The position numbers and the translations under genes were made by a program. The notes under the pieces were generated by a model that saw only the letters and a list, made by a program, of their open reading frames with translations, had not been told where the DNA came from and did not search any database. From NCBI GenBank assembly GCA_026936325.1, contig JAPTHN010000110.1:1-64000 (forward strand): a stretch of 64,000 bases of DNA, written 5' to 3'. This document shows, piece after piece, positions 35,639 through 47,285 of the stretch (within the stretch, counting starts at the first letter, position 1; every line of letters starts with the position of its first letter). The stretch comes from Platynereis dumerilii (lineage: Eukaryota; Annelida; Polychaeta; Phyllodocida; Nereididae).

Positions 35639-36953
35639 GCAGTGGTTACTTAAATTCCGTTTGGAAGCTCAAACAGCAGTTGATAGGGGATATTTGTCTG
35701 CTCGTGCTTCTCGCTATATCCAACATCGAACTCCCACACTTCTTTTCCATGAATGGTTATTGCTGGCCACTACTAAAAAGAACGCTAAATGGCATGTCTA
35801 TGAGTCAATATTAGACCAACTTGGTTATTTGACTCTTACCTTACCGGAGCTTGCTCTGTTTTGTGAGGTTTGTTCTGCTCGTTATAATACGTATTTGAGA
35901 AAACCTACCAATGTATGGCTTTACCCTCTTACCCTCATGATGTCAGAATCTGACTCATCCTCTGCTAGTACAAGTCAGGGCGATACTACTAAAACTAAGG
36001 AACACCTTGATGCGACTGAGATTTATACTGACACAGCTCTCTCGGGTAAACAGCCTAATATCTCGGGCCAACAGCTTGCACACCAACCCTTACCAGATAA
36101 ATCCTCATTGACTGATCCTTTACATGTAGAAATTGGAGATCCTGCTGACGGATCCCGTGTTTCCACACCCTCTCATGATAATTTAAAATCTCGTGAAGCA
36201 TCACCTGGCCAACACGATTCTGATTCTGACGAAGAAAATTCACATCTTGCTCTTAAAGTTGCTAAGAATATTGCTGATAACTCCGATAAAGATAACTCTG
36301 CTGGCAATACTTTTGATAGTGATAACTCTGATAAACAGCATTTTGGTAAGGATAAATCCCCAGCTCTCTCTGATTCTGAAGTTCAGGTGCGTGATTCTAA
36401 TATTGCTGATAATCTCGAAGATCCTCATAGGGCTGAGATAACTGAAGATAATTCTGCCTCTCAGGCTGGTCCTTCTGACGCCTCTCGTGCATCATCGTCT
36501 GCTAATATTAATCAACAAACGTCTGTTTCACATTCATTAGATATTAACGAACAGCCTGGTGCTGCTGCACAAACCCCTCCTGTCACGTCTACTGCAGACA
36601 ATATTGAACACCCCCAATCACCTCCTGTTTCTCCTGGTCATTCTCTACACGGTTCTGATACTCATCACCATCACACCCCAGACGTCAGTCCACGACTCTC
36701 CCCTCGACATCATACCCCTTCACGTCTACCTCGACCACTTATCGATTCTATTCACCATCATTTCAGACACTCAGAGTTGAGTGACGATCAAATTCCTTCA
36801 TTGGGAGGTCTTCGTCACCAGCATCACGTTCCCCCTCCTGAGGACCCTTTTCCGTTTGATAACGTTTCTAATAACACCTATCAAAACAACGAATTAGAAC
36901 AGTCTCTTAATAACCTTCAATTTAACCAGTCTCATCATAATCCTTCATCTTAA
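35607..36953 (+). CDS. Gag-proximal ORF of the retroelement (448 codons)
   Basis: The first about 110 residues look folded (LTLEQWLLKFRLEAQTAVDRG, LFHEWLLLATTKK, LPELALFCEVCSARY). The rest is low-complexity, rich in S, D, N and H (DNSDKDNS-type and HHHTPDVSPRLSPRHH stretches). Position before the zinc-knuckle part suggests an N-terminal Gag segment or a separate leader protein. Its codon use (T/C-rich) matches pol. No named domain was recognised. Confidence 0.5.
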   Translation: MSVPLTQLTLEQWLLKFRLEAQTAVDRGYLSARASRYIQHRTPTLLFHEWLLLATTKKNAKWHVYESILDQLGYLTLTLPELALFCEVCSARYNTYLRKPTNVWLYPLTLMMSESDSSSASTSQGDTTKTKEHLDATEIYTDTALSGKQPNISGQQLAHQPLPDKSSLTDPLHVEIGDPADGSRVSTPSHDNLKSREASPGQHDSDSDEENSHLALKVAKNIADNSDKDNSAGNTFDSDNSDKQHFGKDKSPALSDSEVQVRDSNIADNLEDPHRAEITEDNSASQAGPSDASRASSSANINQQTSVSHSLDINEQPGAAAQTPPVTSTADNIEHPQSPPVSPGHSLHGSDTHHHHTPDVSPRLSPRHHTPSRLPRPLIDSIHHHFRHSELSDDQIPSLGGLRHQHHVPPPEDPFPFDNVSNNTYQNNELEQSLNNLQFNQSHHNPSS

Positions 36954-37330
36954 CAACACCCTCAATCACCTCCCCGGGCCACGCACGGCCACCTCACCCG
37001 CAGACTGATACGTCGCCCAGGACCACCCGGCCTACACCAGGAGCTTCTTCCTTCACCGTACCCCCCGTTCCCTTTAATACTTCTACTCAGGAAAGTCGAC
37101 CTGAAGCCCTAACTTCTGCACAGACTTCTCTCACGACTGCAGTTCAGTTTTCTACAGTTTCACACACTGTAAATTCTATTACCAGACCACGCACAGCTAA
37201 TACCACCACCCAAGTACTATTCCCATCTCATACCCCTCATTCTAGTCGTAGACCAGTTATAGGTTACACAGATCCCAGCCACCAGACACTTCTACATCGT
37301 CTATCTGCTCAGTCTCCTTCTGGTTCCAAC

Positions 37331-38796
37331 ATGGCTTCAAACCACCAGAACTTTAACGTTTCGAATCCTTCCAGTTACAATGCCACATCGGGCGCCTTTT
37401 CTCATGCACCTGCAACTCGTACTGGTGATGAATTATTATTTGAACATGCCAACCAGCCCTCACATTTTTCCCAACAGGTTACGCAATCCCAAGCCTCTTC
37501 AACTACTCAGGTCTTCCATGACATCCATGATTTTGATCCCACTTCTAATAATCTTAATTCTCAGGCTCAATCTCATCCACAAGACCTTACTAGCTTGCGT
37601 ACGTCTGTGTACTACCCACCTTCCTATCAAGACACCAGGGATGCGTCTTATCGAGCTACTCAATCTATCCAACGCCCAATTTCTTCCTCCCTCCCTGTAT
37701 CTCATTCAGGCTCACTACCTTCTTCATTTCCTGCAGCAGCATTTAATACCCAAATGCCCGAAACACAGCCTAGAACTAAGCCTCTTAATTTTTCAGAGAT
37801 GAAACCTCCAGTATTTAATGGAGAGTCGGATAGTTTGACCCCACAGGCATGGATCACTAAATTTAAGGATCATGTCAAATTACATAAGGCCACGCTCGTA
37901 ATTGGTGTGATGCTCTACAGCCCATGACTTTGGTTAAACTTGAGAAGTTGTTCTTAGATAAATTTTCATTGCTAAGGAGTCGAGCATCTATCCTCGATGC
38001 TTTGTCTCAGAAACGTATCACCTATGGTGATAGCGTTGGCAAATACTTGGATGAGATTAAGGAATTGGTGTCACGTTTGGGCCTACCTGAATCAGTCGTG
38101 GCTCTATACTTTCGTAAGGGCTTGCCTTTGACCTTACAGCATTCTCTTCAGTTAATTGATGACAACAAACCTCTTGATGAATTGATTCCAATAGTGCAAA
38201 GTATCATGGAGCGTGAAGTTATCGCTCAGCATGTTGATGTTACTAAAATCCCTAGTACCAAATTCGATACAGGGAATTCGCAATCAACTTTGCTCACTTT
38301 ACAGGAATCCATGGGCGCTCTTAATCAGTCTCTGCAGCAATTGCCTCAGATACTCGGACCTCGTGATGCTTCCATGGATGACACTCAACCCCAATATGTC
38401 TCTCAGCAAATGCCTTATGGTCAATCTTCTTTTTCCGATCTTACTTGCTTCCGTTGTGGACTCCGAGGTCATATAGCTACTCATTGTCGCAGATTCATTC
38501 CCCACCAGCGATATAATCCACCAACATCTTCTGATTATCAGTCTGGCGGACGTTCTTACAATCGTGATAATTCTGCAAACAATGCTTTCAGTCAACGGTA
38601 TAATGGACCTATCAGACCCTTCCCTAATAGGTTTGGTAATTCGAACATAAATCTTTCAGCCAATGGATTTTCTAACTCCAACAGATCTGGTAATAATAGA
38701 CGACTAGCATTTACCCGTGATAGAGGATATGTGGAGATAGGTCAATATATATTCAGGCCAATAAAAGGAAGTCATACGAAAAGACTGATTAGTTGA
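37331..38796 (+). pseudogene. Gag-like region with zinc knuckle (broken)
   Basis: Two overlapping frames show a Gag-type protein. A Q/S/P-rich lead ends with FNGESDSLTPQAWITKF, a capsid-type entry as in Ty3/gypsy Gag. A helical capsid-like segment follows (EKLFLDKFSLLRSR, VGKYLDEIKELVSRLGLP), then a CCHC knuckle (CFRCGLRGHIATHC) near 38447-38488 and an R/N-rich tail. The region is broken, with about two breaks, and is then interrupted by the insertion that follows. Confidence 0.75.
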
Positions 38797-39840
38797 TTGG
38801 CATGGCCTTCATGTCATTCAAATTTATTTATTTATTTATTTTAGTGACCCCCCATATTAGGGAAAATGGAAGAAATACAGCTGTTTTATGGTAAAACAAT
38901 GATGAAAACATCATAATAAGCTAAGTGTGCTAAATGAGAATAAAGAAATAAAACCATGGCATCTAAAAATTGACTTCGAATGATCTTGTTAGCAAATTCA
39001 TCAGGGAGCATTGTGTATGTTCATGAGATTGCGGTTTTATATAATTGTCTTGAAATAAGAAATGCCGAATATTTAAAGAGTGAATAATACTTGCATTCTC
39101 ATTACAATCATATTGTACAGTTAAATGCAGCAGCATGGCTAAAGACATAGGAGAAAAGGCCGTTGGCATAATGTTGTCTATAATAGTATTTTTATAAGAA
39201 TAACAATTTACCATATAATTGTGATGAATGTTGTGGTGTTTGAGAGAAAATAGAAGTTTTAAGAAAAAAAGATATATTGGTATTTTAAAAAGGCATTTTG
39301 TCCAAAATGATTGTGTCACATGCTTTTCAGTGTGTCATTGTTGACCGTGTTTGGGCTGTGATGGCTCTATTGCGTTCTGGATAGGCCTAGTAGGTCTGCA
39401 TGTATGGTACACAGCATACAGAGATGTGTCAAAAAGTGAATTGCACTTTGGACGTCAAAAAGTGAATTGCACTTAGGGTCACACTTCAGATTTGACACAT
39501 CAATATCAATCAAAGATAAAGACTCAGAAGAGTGCCAGAGATAGGCCCTGGGTGAGCCATGCATGGTAGCCTATAGGCCTAGCAGTCAACTTGACCAAAA
39601 CAAACATGGCGGTCAAAACAGCGCTCGCTTGAAAACGCATCATTGAAGGATTGTAAAAGTTACAGAGATTATGGGGTTGTATTTGGTAGTTATGGATAGA
39701 GAAAACGTCAATGTATGCGGAGGGCTACTTGAGAATGATGAAAAGACACATATATGAGTACATGAATTAGAAGAGAGTGCTGTGACGTCATGTATCCCAG
39801 GTCCCATATTAATATAAAGATTCTCCCAGAACAACCAGAA
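38797..39840. mobile_element. Insertion of about 1 kb within the gag-like region
   Basis: The pyrimidine-rich, ORF-bearing character of the element stops near 38.8 kb and resumes near 39.84 kb with a Q/N/P/R-rich coding stretch typical of a Gag tail. In between lies A/T-rich DNA with (TTTA)n at 38822-38844 and a direct repeat GTGAATTGCACTTNGG at 39436 and 39460. No ORF of note. The element type is unknown and the borders are approximate. Confidence 0.6.
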
Positions 39841-40081
39841 TTTCATTAATCAGCAGCACGACAATGCAAACTCTGCACAACAGCAGTATAACAGCAATGC
39901 TCAGTATGCCTCCAACAACTCACGTGTTCAGTACCCCAATGGCATTAGAACTGCTTATCGCTCTCAAAGTGCTGGCCCTTTGCCTCGCAACCAACGACCA
40001 CCTCCTCAGAATCGTTCACAGGGACCACCACATCAGCAACCACGACGCAATGGATCATTCTGACTGTGCTCAGACACAGCC

Positions 40082-43000
40082 GTGTCTCGTCCTAACTCAC
40101 CATCTACTAATACTTTAGACTCTCATCACTTTTCTCCTATTGAATCTAATGATCTTAGCACTTCTGCTCCTTCTGAAAATTTTACTTTTCTTGATTTTCT
40201 CGATTCAGATACACTTGTTCGGGACGACTTCCCTGATATCTTATATGCTGTACTTCAGCCTCCTACTCCTCTTACCCCCTTATCTATCAAAATTCATGAT
40301 TGCAACTTTATTCCATCACTTTTGCCCGATGGCACTAAATTCTTTACTTTGTTTGATACTGGCAGCTCACACAATTTAGTTAGCACGTCTCTTATCAAAC
40401 GTAGTCCTTTCTTGCAGGGCCTTCCTCGTTTTGATGCTGAGCCAATCAAACTTATGGTTGGAAATGGTTCCTCTATTTCTATTTCTCAGTTTATTTATTT
40501 TGTCATACAGTTTGGTGAGTGTAAAGTTCCCATTAAGACCTTTATTATTGACGTGGCTTCACCAATTGATTGTGTTATGGGTTTGGACGCTCAAATTAGA
40601 TATAAATGCGTTTTTCGTTCAGCAGAATCACGCATGGATATTTCTGTCGATCAAATTTTACTTGTAGTACATAAGTCAACTACTATAGCACCTAATACAT
40701 CGTGCGATGTGCCAGTTCGTGTTAATCACTTGGCGCAATATTTTAATGGTCCATTTGAAGTTGACATATCTCGCATTATCTCTGAAAAGAATTATAAGGC
40801 ACTTGTCGATTTACGCAGTGGTTTTGGTTCAATCAGGATTAATAATGTGGATTCTGAGGATATACATTTGACTGCTGATATTATTCTAGGAGCGCTAGTT
40901 ATGGATATCCCTTTTACATCTGCACCTTCTGTAGTCCAACCGCCAGATGAAAAATCTGTTGATGATAATTTACTTGATAACACTCATTACGTCATCATAG
41001 ATAACGGCCCTAATGCTCTCTCCCAGCTTTCCTATCCAGATTATGATGCTATGGACCCTGACGCCCGTGCTCAAACTAGACTACGTAATTATCCATGGCT
41101 TCAACCTGATGATCCTGCTCTACGCATGACAGAATTTGATATAGTTAATCAGCAATTGAAACTTGATAAGTGTGCACTTCAGCCTAAGGACGTCGATAAA
41201 CTCCGTGAGATTATTTTGTCACACACTCCAGCTTTTAGCTTATATGGTCAGATAGGAACCATCACTCGATATGTGTGTGATATTACTCAACAACTTATCA
41301 CTGATTGTTCTTTTAAAGCACGCCCATATATTACTTCCCAAGCTGATATCGCCTACGTGCGTCAGCAGGTAAAGAAGCTTTTGCAATTGGGAATTTTCAA
41401 AAAGGAACTCACACAAGCTACCAGTGCACTATTTTTAGTCCGCAAATCACGCACGGACGAAAATCCCCGCTTGGTCGGAGATATGCGTTCTGTCAACAAG
41501 GCCTTTCAGCCCTTGCAGAGACCTTGTGCTAATATTGATTCCTTTAAGCAGCAAATGGGCAGTCGTCCTTTTCGTTTCGCTACGGCCATCGATTTAAAGC
41601 AAGCATTCTCTGCATGTCAAGTGACTCCTCAGTCTCGTCAGTACCTCGGCGTCGTTACATTCTATAATGCAGAGTCCATTACCTATACTAGATTACCAAT
41701 GGGATATATCAATTCGGGGGCACTATTTGCTGAAATAATGACTCTAATCACTGCAGAATTGCCACGAACCTATGCAGAATGTGTTTACAACTATTATGAT
41801 GATTATTTGCTTCTTAGTGAATCCTCTGAGGAGCACCTCGCTCTCATTGATGCTGTTCTTGCCCTTTTTCATAAACATGGCCTGGTTCTCAACTTGGCTA
41901 AGTGCTCTTTCGCTTCTAATTCTACTTTCCAATTTCTTGGCTTTGATGTTGATTTACAGGGACCTAACGGACCTACTTTGCGTATTAGACAGTCTCGCAT
42001 TGATGCTATTATGAACTTGCAGGTTCCACAAACTAGAAAACAGATAAAATCATTCTTGGGTTCAATTCAATTCATTTCTTCGTTTATAGCATCTTATCAA
42101 AAGACAGCTGAACCTTTGACGCGCCTGTTGCGCAAAGCTAATGAATTCCTTTGGACTGATGAACAACAGGTCGCATGGGATGCCATTAAGAAAATTCTTA
42201 CATCCCCACCTATTTTGTCATTTCCAAGACCAGAGGGTGAAATGATCCTGGTGTCTGATGCATCTAGGACAGCCTCAGGTGCAGCTCTCTATCAGTTACA
42301 ATCTAATGGTCCAGATGATCCACCTCGGAGAGTTTTATTGGGTTATGCTAGTCGATTACATGGTCACATTGCTACCCATAACTATAGTATTTCTGAATTA
42401 GAAATGCTCTCGATTTACTTTGCTGTCCAATCCTTCAAATTTTTTTTAGCTGGACGTGGTAGGTTTTCGATTTTGACGGACCACGCTCCTATTGCTCAAA
42501 TTCTTAAATCCTCGAGTCATTTTGTAACACCTCGCATAGCAAAATTCTATTGGAAATTACAAGATTATCCTTATCAAATTTATTATGTCAAACCAACCAC
42601 CACTGAATTGAAATTAGTTGATATGTTATCTCGTCATCATAACACCCAATGGCCAGCAGATGCTGAACCCATTATCCCAATAGCAGTGTCCGATAAAGAT
42701 AGGAGCATTAACGACGAACAGCAACCTTCTTATTATAATTTCTTGGATACCAATACTCATCCCCTTTTGACATCTCGTCAAACCTGCTATGAGAACCTCT
42801 ATGCCAATTTTTCTGGCTATTCTCTATTTTGTGTTACAACAAGGGCCCAAGCTAAGCAACATTCAGATAATAAAAGCCCCCTCCCTACACCACAACCAAC
42901 ACAGGCCATGAAACCACTGTCACACCTTACCAGTGAATGCACCCATACTACTGGACCAGTCTTACCTATTACTGAGCTGAAATACAAGACCATCGATAGT

Positions 43001-44932
43001 GATCAGCCTACTATCTTGACAAAAATGCCTCATCAAGCTGACTTAGAACCAGCTATTCGTAAATACATCACAGACGCATTCCATTATGTCAAGATCCCTC
43101 ATGATAGAGTCCAGCTCATAAATGCTCAAAAGCAGGATTTGTATTTGGGACCGGTCTATAACTTCATAGCATATAGTACGTTACCAACTAATAAGCAAGT
43201 GGCAAATCAGGCAGTTGTACTATCTAATCATTTCGCCTTAATTGATTCACTTTTATTCTATGTTCAATCTAGTCCTAAACGACATGACGTCATTCTTAAA
43301 TTGGCTATTCCTAACATTTATATTTTCGATATCATTGAATTTTTTCACTTAAACTTGGGTGCTCATGTAAAATCTAATAAATTGTATGATGTCATCACCT
43401 CAAACTTTCATATTAAGAATTTGATGAAATACATTTTGGATTATGCTAGGACATGTTTGATTTGCCAACGCTCGTCACAGGTTATTGAAACAAATAAGCA
43501 GAGGGAATTCGTTCCTAGGCTGCTTACTGATTGTACTCCCTTTGTGCATATACATTTTGATATCAAAACCTTTCCCCATGCTACAGCTCAAATTATTCAT
43601 TGTCTCATTTTACAAGATATTTTCTCCCGTTATGTCGTGGCGATTCCGTTACGCAGTAGAAAGGCTGATGAGATAGCCAAGAAATTTATTGAGCATTTTT
43701 GTTTGCCATACATGATACCTCATAGGGTAACTTGTGATAAAGAAGCTTCTTTCGTTGGTAAAATTATGACAGCAGTGTTTAAGTCGTTGAATGTTCAGGT
43801 GCATCTTGTCCCAACAATGATACATTCAAGCAATATGGCTGAGAGGGCTATTCAAACTGTTTCGAACTTATTATTAACTATGATAGAGTACAAGTATTCT
43901 CAATGGCCATCTCTTATTCCATATGCTTGTAAAACTTATAATTCGTTGCCTCACGCAGTTACCAAATATTCTCCTAATTTCCTTGTCTTTCTTAGAGAAG
44001 ACCGCAATCTTGTCGACATTAATCCTGAAGCTCTTTCTGTGGTTGCTACTTCTTATGATCATTACGTGTCATCAATTAGAGAAAAATTGAGATTCGTTAG
44101 ACAGCAAGCTGTGATTTCTCATAATAAAATTAAGATTAGACAGACTCAACAACACGCTAAGCGTATGCCAAAATTACATTCTTTCAAAGAAGGAGATCTT
44201 GTCTTGTTGCTGGCACCTAAATACACCGGGGTGCAGTATTCCACCAAACTAAGCATTAAGCTTATTGGGCCATTGTATATCGCATCTGAGCCACTTTTAA
44301 ATAAATTTTTGCTTAAAACAATTGACGACCGCACTTTACCAGGTCTATTTCATATAGGTAGATTGAAACATTGTATGGTTCGTTCCAAGAATGGTTCGCC
44401 AATTTATAATCAGCAGCAATTACGCATTCAAATTCTATCTGAAAATCTTAAAATTGATGATATGGCTGCAGCCACTATGCAACTACACAGTGAGGAACCT
44501 CAAGGGCCTCCATTACCAGTTTCTACCCCCGCCCCACCGGTCAAGCCCGGGCCCTCGTCCCATTCATTGCTTGAGCCCAATGACCTTTCACATACTTTGC
44601 ACCAGGTACCCCAGCCTTCTTATAACATGTCTATTCCTAATCCTGATGCTCTTCTTTTATATTTTAAATCTCGGCAAGATGATACTCAACCAGGCCCTGG
44701 GTCTGCACTTCATGAATGGCCCTGTACTCTCGATGATGACAGTGCAGTCACCTCAACAATAACATCAGCCCGTTGGCGTGACGGTCATCTGCAAATATAT
44801 ATCAACTATCCATCTCAAATATCATGTGTATCTGCTTGGCATTTTGTATTTCAGGAGTATGGTCTGTCTCCATTGTTCGACTGTATTTCGAACCTGCGAC
44901 CTACAGGTCGACCTTTCTTTCCTATGACTTAA
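40082..44932 (+). CDS. Pol polyprotein of the Ty3/gypsy-type element
   Basis: 1616 codons, open throughout. Domains in order: aspartic protease near residue 90 (LFDTGSSHNLV); reverse transcriptase about 400-640 (GDMRSVNKAF, ATAIDLKQAFSA, RLPMGYINSGALFAE, YYDDYLLL near 571); RNase H about 715-860 (LVSDASRTASGAAL, SELEMLSIYFAVQ, LTDHAP); integrase zinc-binding HHCC about 1090-1130 (HLNLGAH...CLICQR); and an integrase core with acidic residues in HFDIK, TCDKEASF and NMAERAIQ, about 1155-1255. The PR-RT-RH-INT order is that of Ty3/gypsy rather than DIRS or Copia. The C-terminal about 150 residues are P-rich. It looks whole; the start codon is taken as the first in the frame. Confidence 0.92.
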   Translation: MSRPNSPSTNTLDSHHFSPIESNDLSTSAPSENFTFLDFLDSDTLVRDDFPDILYAVLQPPTPLTPLSIKIHDCNFIPSLLPDGTKFFTLFDTGSSHNLVSTSLIKRSPFLQGLPRFDAEPIKLMVGNGSSISISQFIYFVIQFGECKVPIKTFIIDVASPIDCVMGLDAQIRYKCVFRSAESRMDISVDQILLVVHKSTTIAPNTSCDVPVRVNHLAQYFNGPFEVDISRIISEKNYKALVDLRSGFGSIRINNVDSEDIHLTADIILGALVMDIPFTSAPSVVQPPDEKSVDDNLLDNTHYVIIDNGPNALSQLSYPDYDAMDPDARAQTRLRNYPWLQPDDPALRMTEFDIVNQQLKLDKCALQPKDVDKLREIILSHTPAFSLYGQIGTITRYVCDITQQLITDCSFKARPYITSQADIAYVRQQVKKLLQLGIFKKELTQATSALFLVRKSRTDENPRLVGDMRSVNKAFQPLQRPCANIDSFKQQMGSRPFRFATAIDLKQAFSACQVTPQSRQYLGVVTFYNAESITYTRLPMGYINSGALFAEIMTLITAELPRTYAECVYNYYDDYLLLSESSEEHLALIDAVLALFHKHGLVLNLAKCSFASNSTFQFLGFDVDLQGPNGPTLRIRQSRIDAIMNLQVPQTRKQIKSFLGSIQFISSFIASYQKTAEPLTRLLRKANEFLWTDEQQVAWDAIKKILTSPPILSFPRPEGEMILVSDASRTASGAALYQLQSNGPDDPPRRVLLGYASRLHGHIATHNYSISELEMLSIYFAVQSFKFFLAGRGRFSILTDHAPIAQILKSSSHFVTPRIAKFYWKLQDYPYQIYYVKPTTTELKLVDMLSRHHNTQWPADAEPIIPIAVSDKDRSINDEQQPSYYNFLDTNTHPLLTSRQTCYENLYANFSGYSLFCVTTRAQAKQHSDNKSPLPTPQPTQAMKPLSHLTSECTHTTGPVLPITELKYKTIDSDQPTILTKMPHQADLEPAIRKYITDAFHYVKIPHDRVQLINAQKQDLYLGPVYNFIAYSTLPTNKQVANQAVVLSNHFALIDSLLFYVQSSPKRHDVILKLAIPNIYIFDIIEFFHLNLGAHVKSNKLYDVITSNFHIKNLMKYILDYARTCLICQRSSQVIETNKQREFVPRLLTDCTPFVHIHFDIKTFPHATAQIIHCLILQDIFSRYVVAIPLRSRKADEIAKKFIEHFCLPYMIPHRVTCDKEASFVGKIMTAVFKSLNVQVHLVPTMIHSSNMAERAIQTVSNLLLTMIEYKYSQWPSLIPYACKTYNSLPHAVTKYSPNFLVFLREDRNLVDINPEALSVVATSYDHYVSSIREKLRFVRQQAVISHNKIKIRQTQQHAKRMPKLHSFKEGDLVLLLAPKYTGVQYSTKLSIKLIGPLYIASEPLLNKFLLKTIDDRTLPGLFHIGRLKHCMVRSKNGSPIYNQQQLRIQILSENLKIDDMAAATMQLHSEEPQGPPLPVSTPAPPVKPGPSSHSLLEPNDLSHTLHQVPQPSYNMSIPNPDALLLYFKSRQDDTQPGPGSALHEWPCTLDDDSAVTSTITSARWRDGHLQIYINYPSQISCVSAWHFVFQEYGLSPLFDCISNLRPTGRPFFPMT

Positions 44933-46050
44933 TTTATTAAATCTTTATTTGTCTCAATACTACATATACCCTATTTCTAAGCAATCAGTGTGTTAATATT
45001 TTCACCCTTTAGTTTCGTCTAATCTATGTGGGCAGGTGTGACTTTCTGCAGAACCTTTGTGGCACTAATTTCATTGGCAGTCATGATTACAGAAGATCAC
45101 GTGATAACCTCTGATAACAGGCCACTCAATCAAGACTCCATGGTACAGCAGTAGTTCCCATAGCAACCTTGAATACAAGCAAACTATAATGCTTAACACT
45201 GACAGTTGCGTAACATGGCGGAAGCTAGTGGAAGCCAATGGTGGGTAGAACACTAGATAGAAAAACACCTCTGTGGATTCTACCCACGGTGGTGAGATAC
45301 AGAGGACCACGTGATAGCAGTGTGGTATAACCTCTGAGAATTAAGTCCTAAATATAATATTTACCCTATTATATCAAAGTCCAGAATTTTAAGAAGGATA
45401 GCGATCTCTTCTTCTTCCTATAAGCCATAGACATACCTAGAACTACTTTATAACCTTTTAGCAAAAGAATTTGCAGACTTTTCAGAACCTGTTTATCTTA
45501 AACAAAAGCACCTCCCCAGGGAGCACTCTAAAACGTTTCCATTGCTCTCTTTTACCACCCTTCTTCCACTTTATGTTTCTCTTTTCACAGGAATGGCACA
45601 CCTTCAATAGTTTATACACCCCTCCTTCTAAAGTTGCTATTTTTACTTTCTGTTTATCGGATTTAGTAAGCTGAAACTCTCTCCTCGCCACCCCTACTTG
45701 AAAAACGTTTCCCCTACCTTTCTCATGTTTACCTAACCCAAACCGATTTCGGTTTCGTTTGTCTATTTGCCAGACGACACTTCATGTTCTGCATTTTACC
45801 CACTCCATGTGTTTACCCAACACGAAACATCATTTCTCCCAGAACACATATCTGTTTCAGACACACACTTTATAGTGTCTCACCAGTCACCTTGGCGGTC
45901 TGTGAATGACACACCAGTCAAGTTACTCAATCCAGACTCCTTGGATAGTCGGTGTAATTGCACAATTAAAACTGACTCAGAATATTGCATGGATGCAATA
46001 GTTCCACTCTTATTATGTATATGTCAACAAAAACGCACATATATATATGA
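44933..46050. other. Spacer after pol in the retroelement
   Basis: No convincing gene. GATCACGTGATAACCTCTGA at about 45098 and GACCACGTGATAGCAG...AACCTCTGA at about 45305 form a spaced direct repeat. A 95-codon frame (45767-46054) has scattered cysteines but no recognisable domain and ends at the LINE border. Confidence 0.4.
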
Positions 46051-47285
46051 ATGATGTTCACCATCGACCACACCATACAACTCAGAAGACTCAAAAACAG
46101 ATTTCAAATAACTCAGAAAGCACTTGAATGGTTAAGATCATTTCTTTGTGGTAGAACTCAACGTGTATCTGTCAGTGAGTCGATGGTGTCGGACGCCAGG
46201 CCCCTCAGATTTGGCGTACCCCAAGGTTCGGTCTTGGGACCTGTTTTGTTCTCGCTGTATGTCACTCCCCTAGAAGATATTATCATGAAACATGGGTGTA
46301 AAACGGCAATTTTTGCAGATGACACACAATTATATTTGACTTGCAACAATTCAAATAGTGTATCAATAATTGAAAATTGCGTGAGCGAGATTAGAAGCTG
46401 GATGATCAGAAATTTTCTGGCTCTCAATGATGCCAAAACTGATGTTATTTGCTTTTCATCTAGATTTAAGAGAAATTGTGAACTATCAGTTAGAAGTGTT
46501 AAAGTTGGCGAAACATCAATCAGCACGACTGCTGTCGTTCGAAATTTGGGTGTTCTTTTTGATGAGAATGTCACTATGTGTCACCATGTAAAGAACGTGT
46601 GTAAAAATGCCTCGTATGCCTTATGGCGCATCAGCAAGTGTAGGCACCTACTAGATCATGATCGAACTGTAAAATTAATACATGCTTTTGTGACATGCAG
46701 AATTGACTACTGCAACAGTTTATTGCTCGGCTGCACTGATAATCAGATTAAAAAACTCCAGCATCTTCAGAACTCTGCAGCACGCCTTGTGTGTGGTATG
46801 AAAAGGTATGACAGAAGACGCATTACTCCAATTCTTAAAGATTTACATTGGTTGCCTGTCAAGGCGAGGATTATTTTTAAAGTCCTCTGTATTGTTTTTA
46901 AATGTATATTCACTTCTACTGCACCTGCTTATTTGAAAGAACTCATTACCATCAACAACAGAAATTACATGTCACTTCACAGTAATGAAGCAATTACTCT
47001 TAAACGTCCATCACCACCGAAAACAGTGACATACGGCAGTCATGCGTTTGCAGTTAGAGCGCCAGCTCTATGGAATGACCTACCGGTCAATATGAGGACA
47101 ATCAGTGTTTATGAACAATTCAAGAGCAAACTTAAGACTCATCTTTTTAAATGTCATTATGATGTTGCCTAATTTTAGTTAAATATATACACATTGTTTT
47201 ATCTGTCTATTACCATTGTGAAAAGCATTGAGATTTTTATGTAATGCTTATAGAAATAAATATTATTATATTATTTATTATTATG
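46051..47285 (+). mobile_element. 5'-truncated LINE (L2/CR1 type) inserted in the retroelement
   Basis: A 373-codon frame (46051-47172) covers the RT from DHTIQLRRLKNRF through RFGVPQGSVLGPVLFSLY and FADDTQLYL to the C-terminal region (QNSAARLVCGMKRYD, LKDLHWLPVKARI, APALWNDLPVNMR, FKSKLKTHLF). These blocks are typical of the L2/CR1 group. The endonuclease and the first part of RT are absent (5' truncation at about 46.05 kb). The 3' tail is an ATT-rich run at about 47260-47285. With an intact catalytic FADD and no breaks in this part, it is a recent insertion. Confidence 0.9.

Noticed and set aside
46158-46574. 138-codon minus-strand ORF
   Set aside because: Antisense shadow of the LINE RT at 46051-47172.
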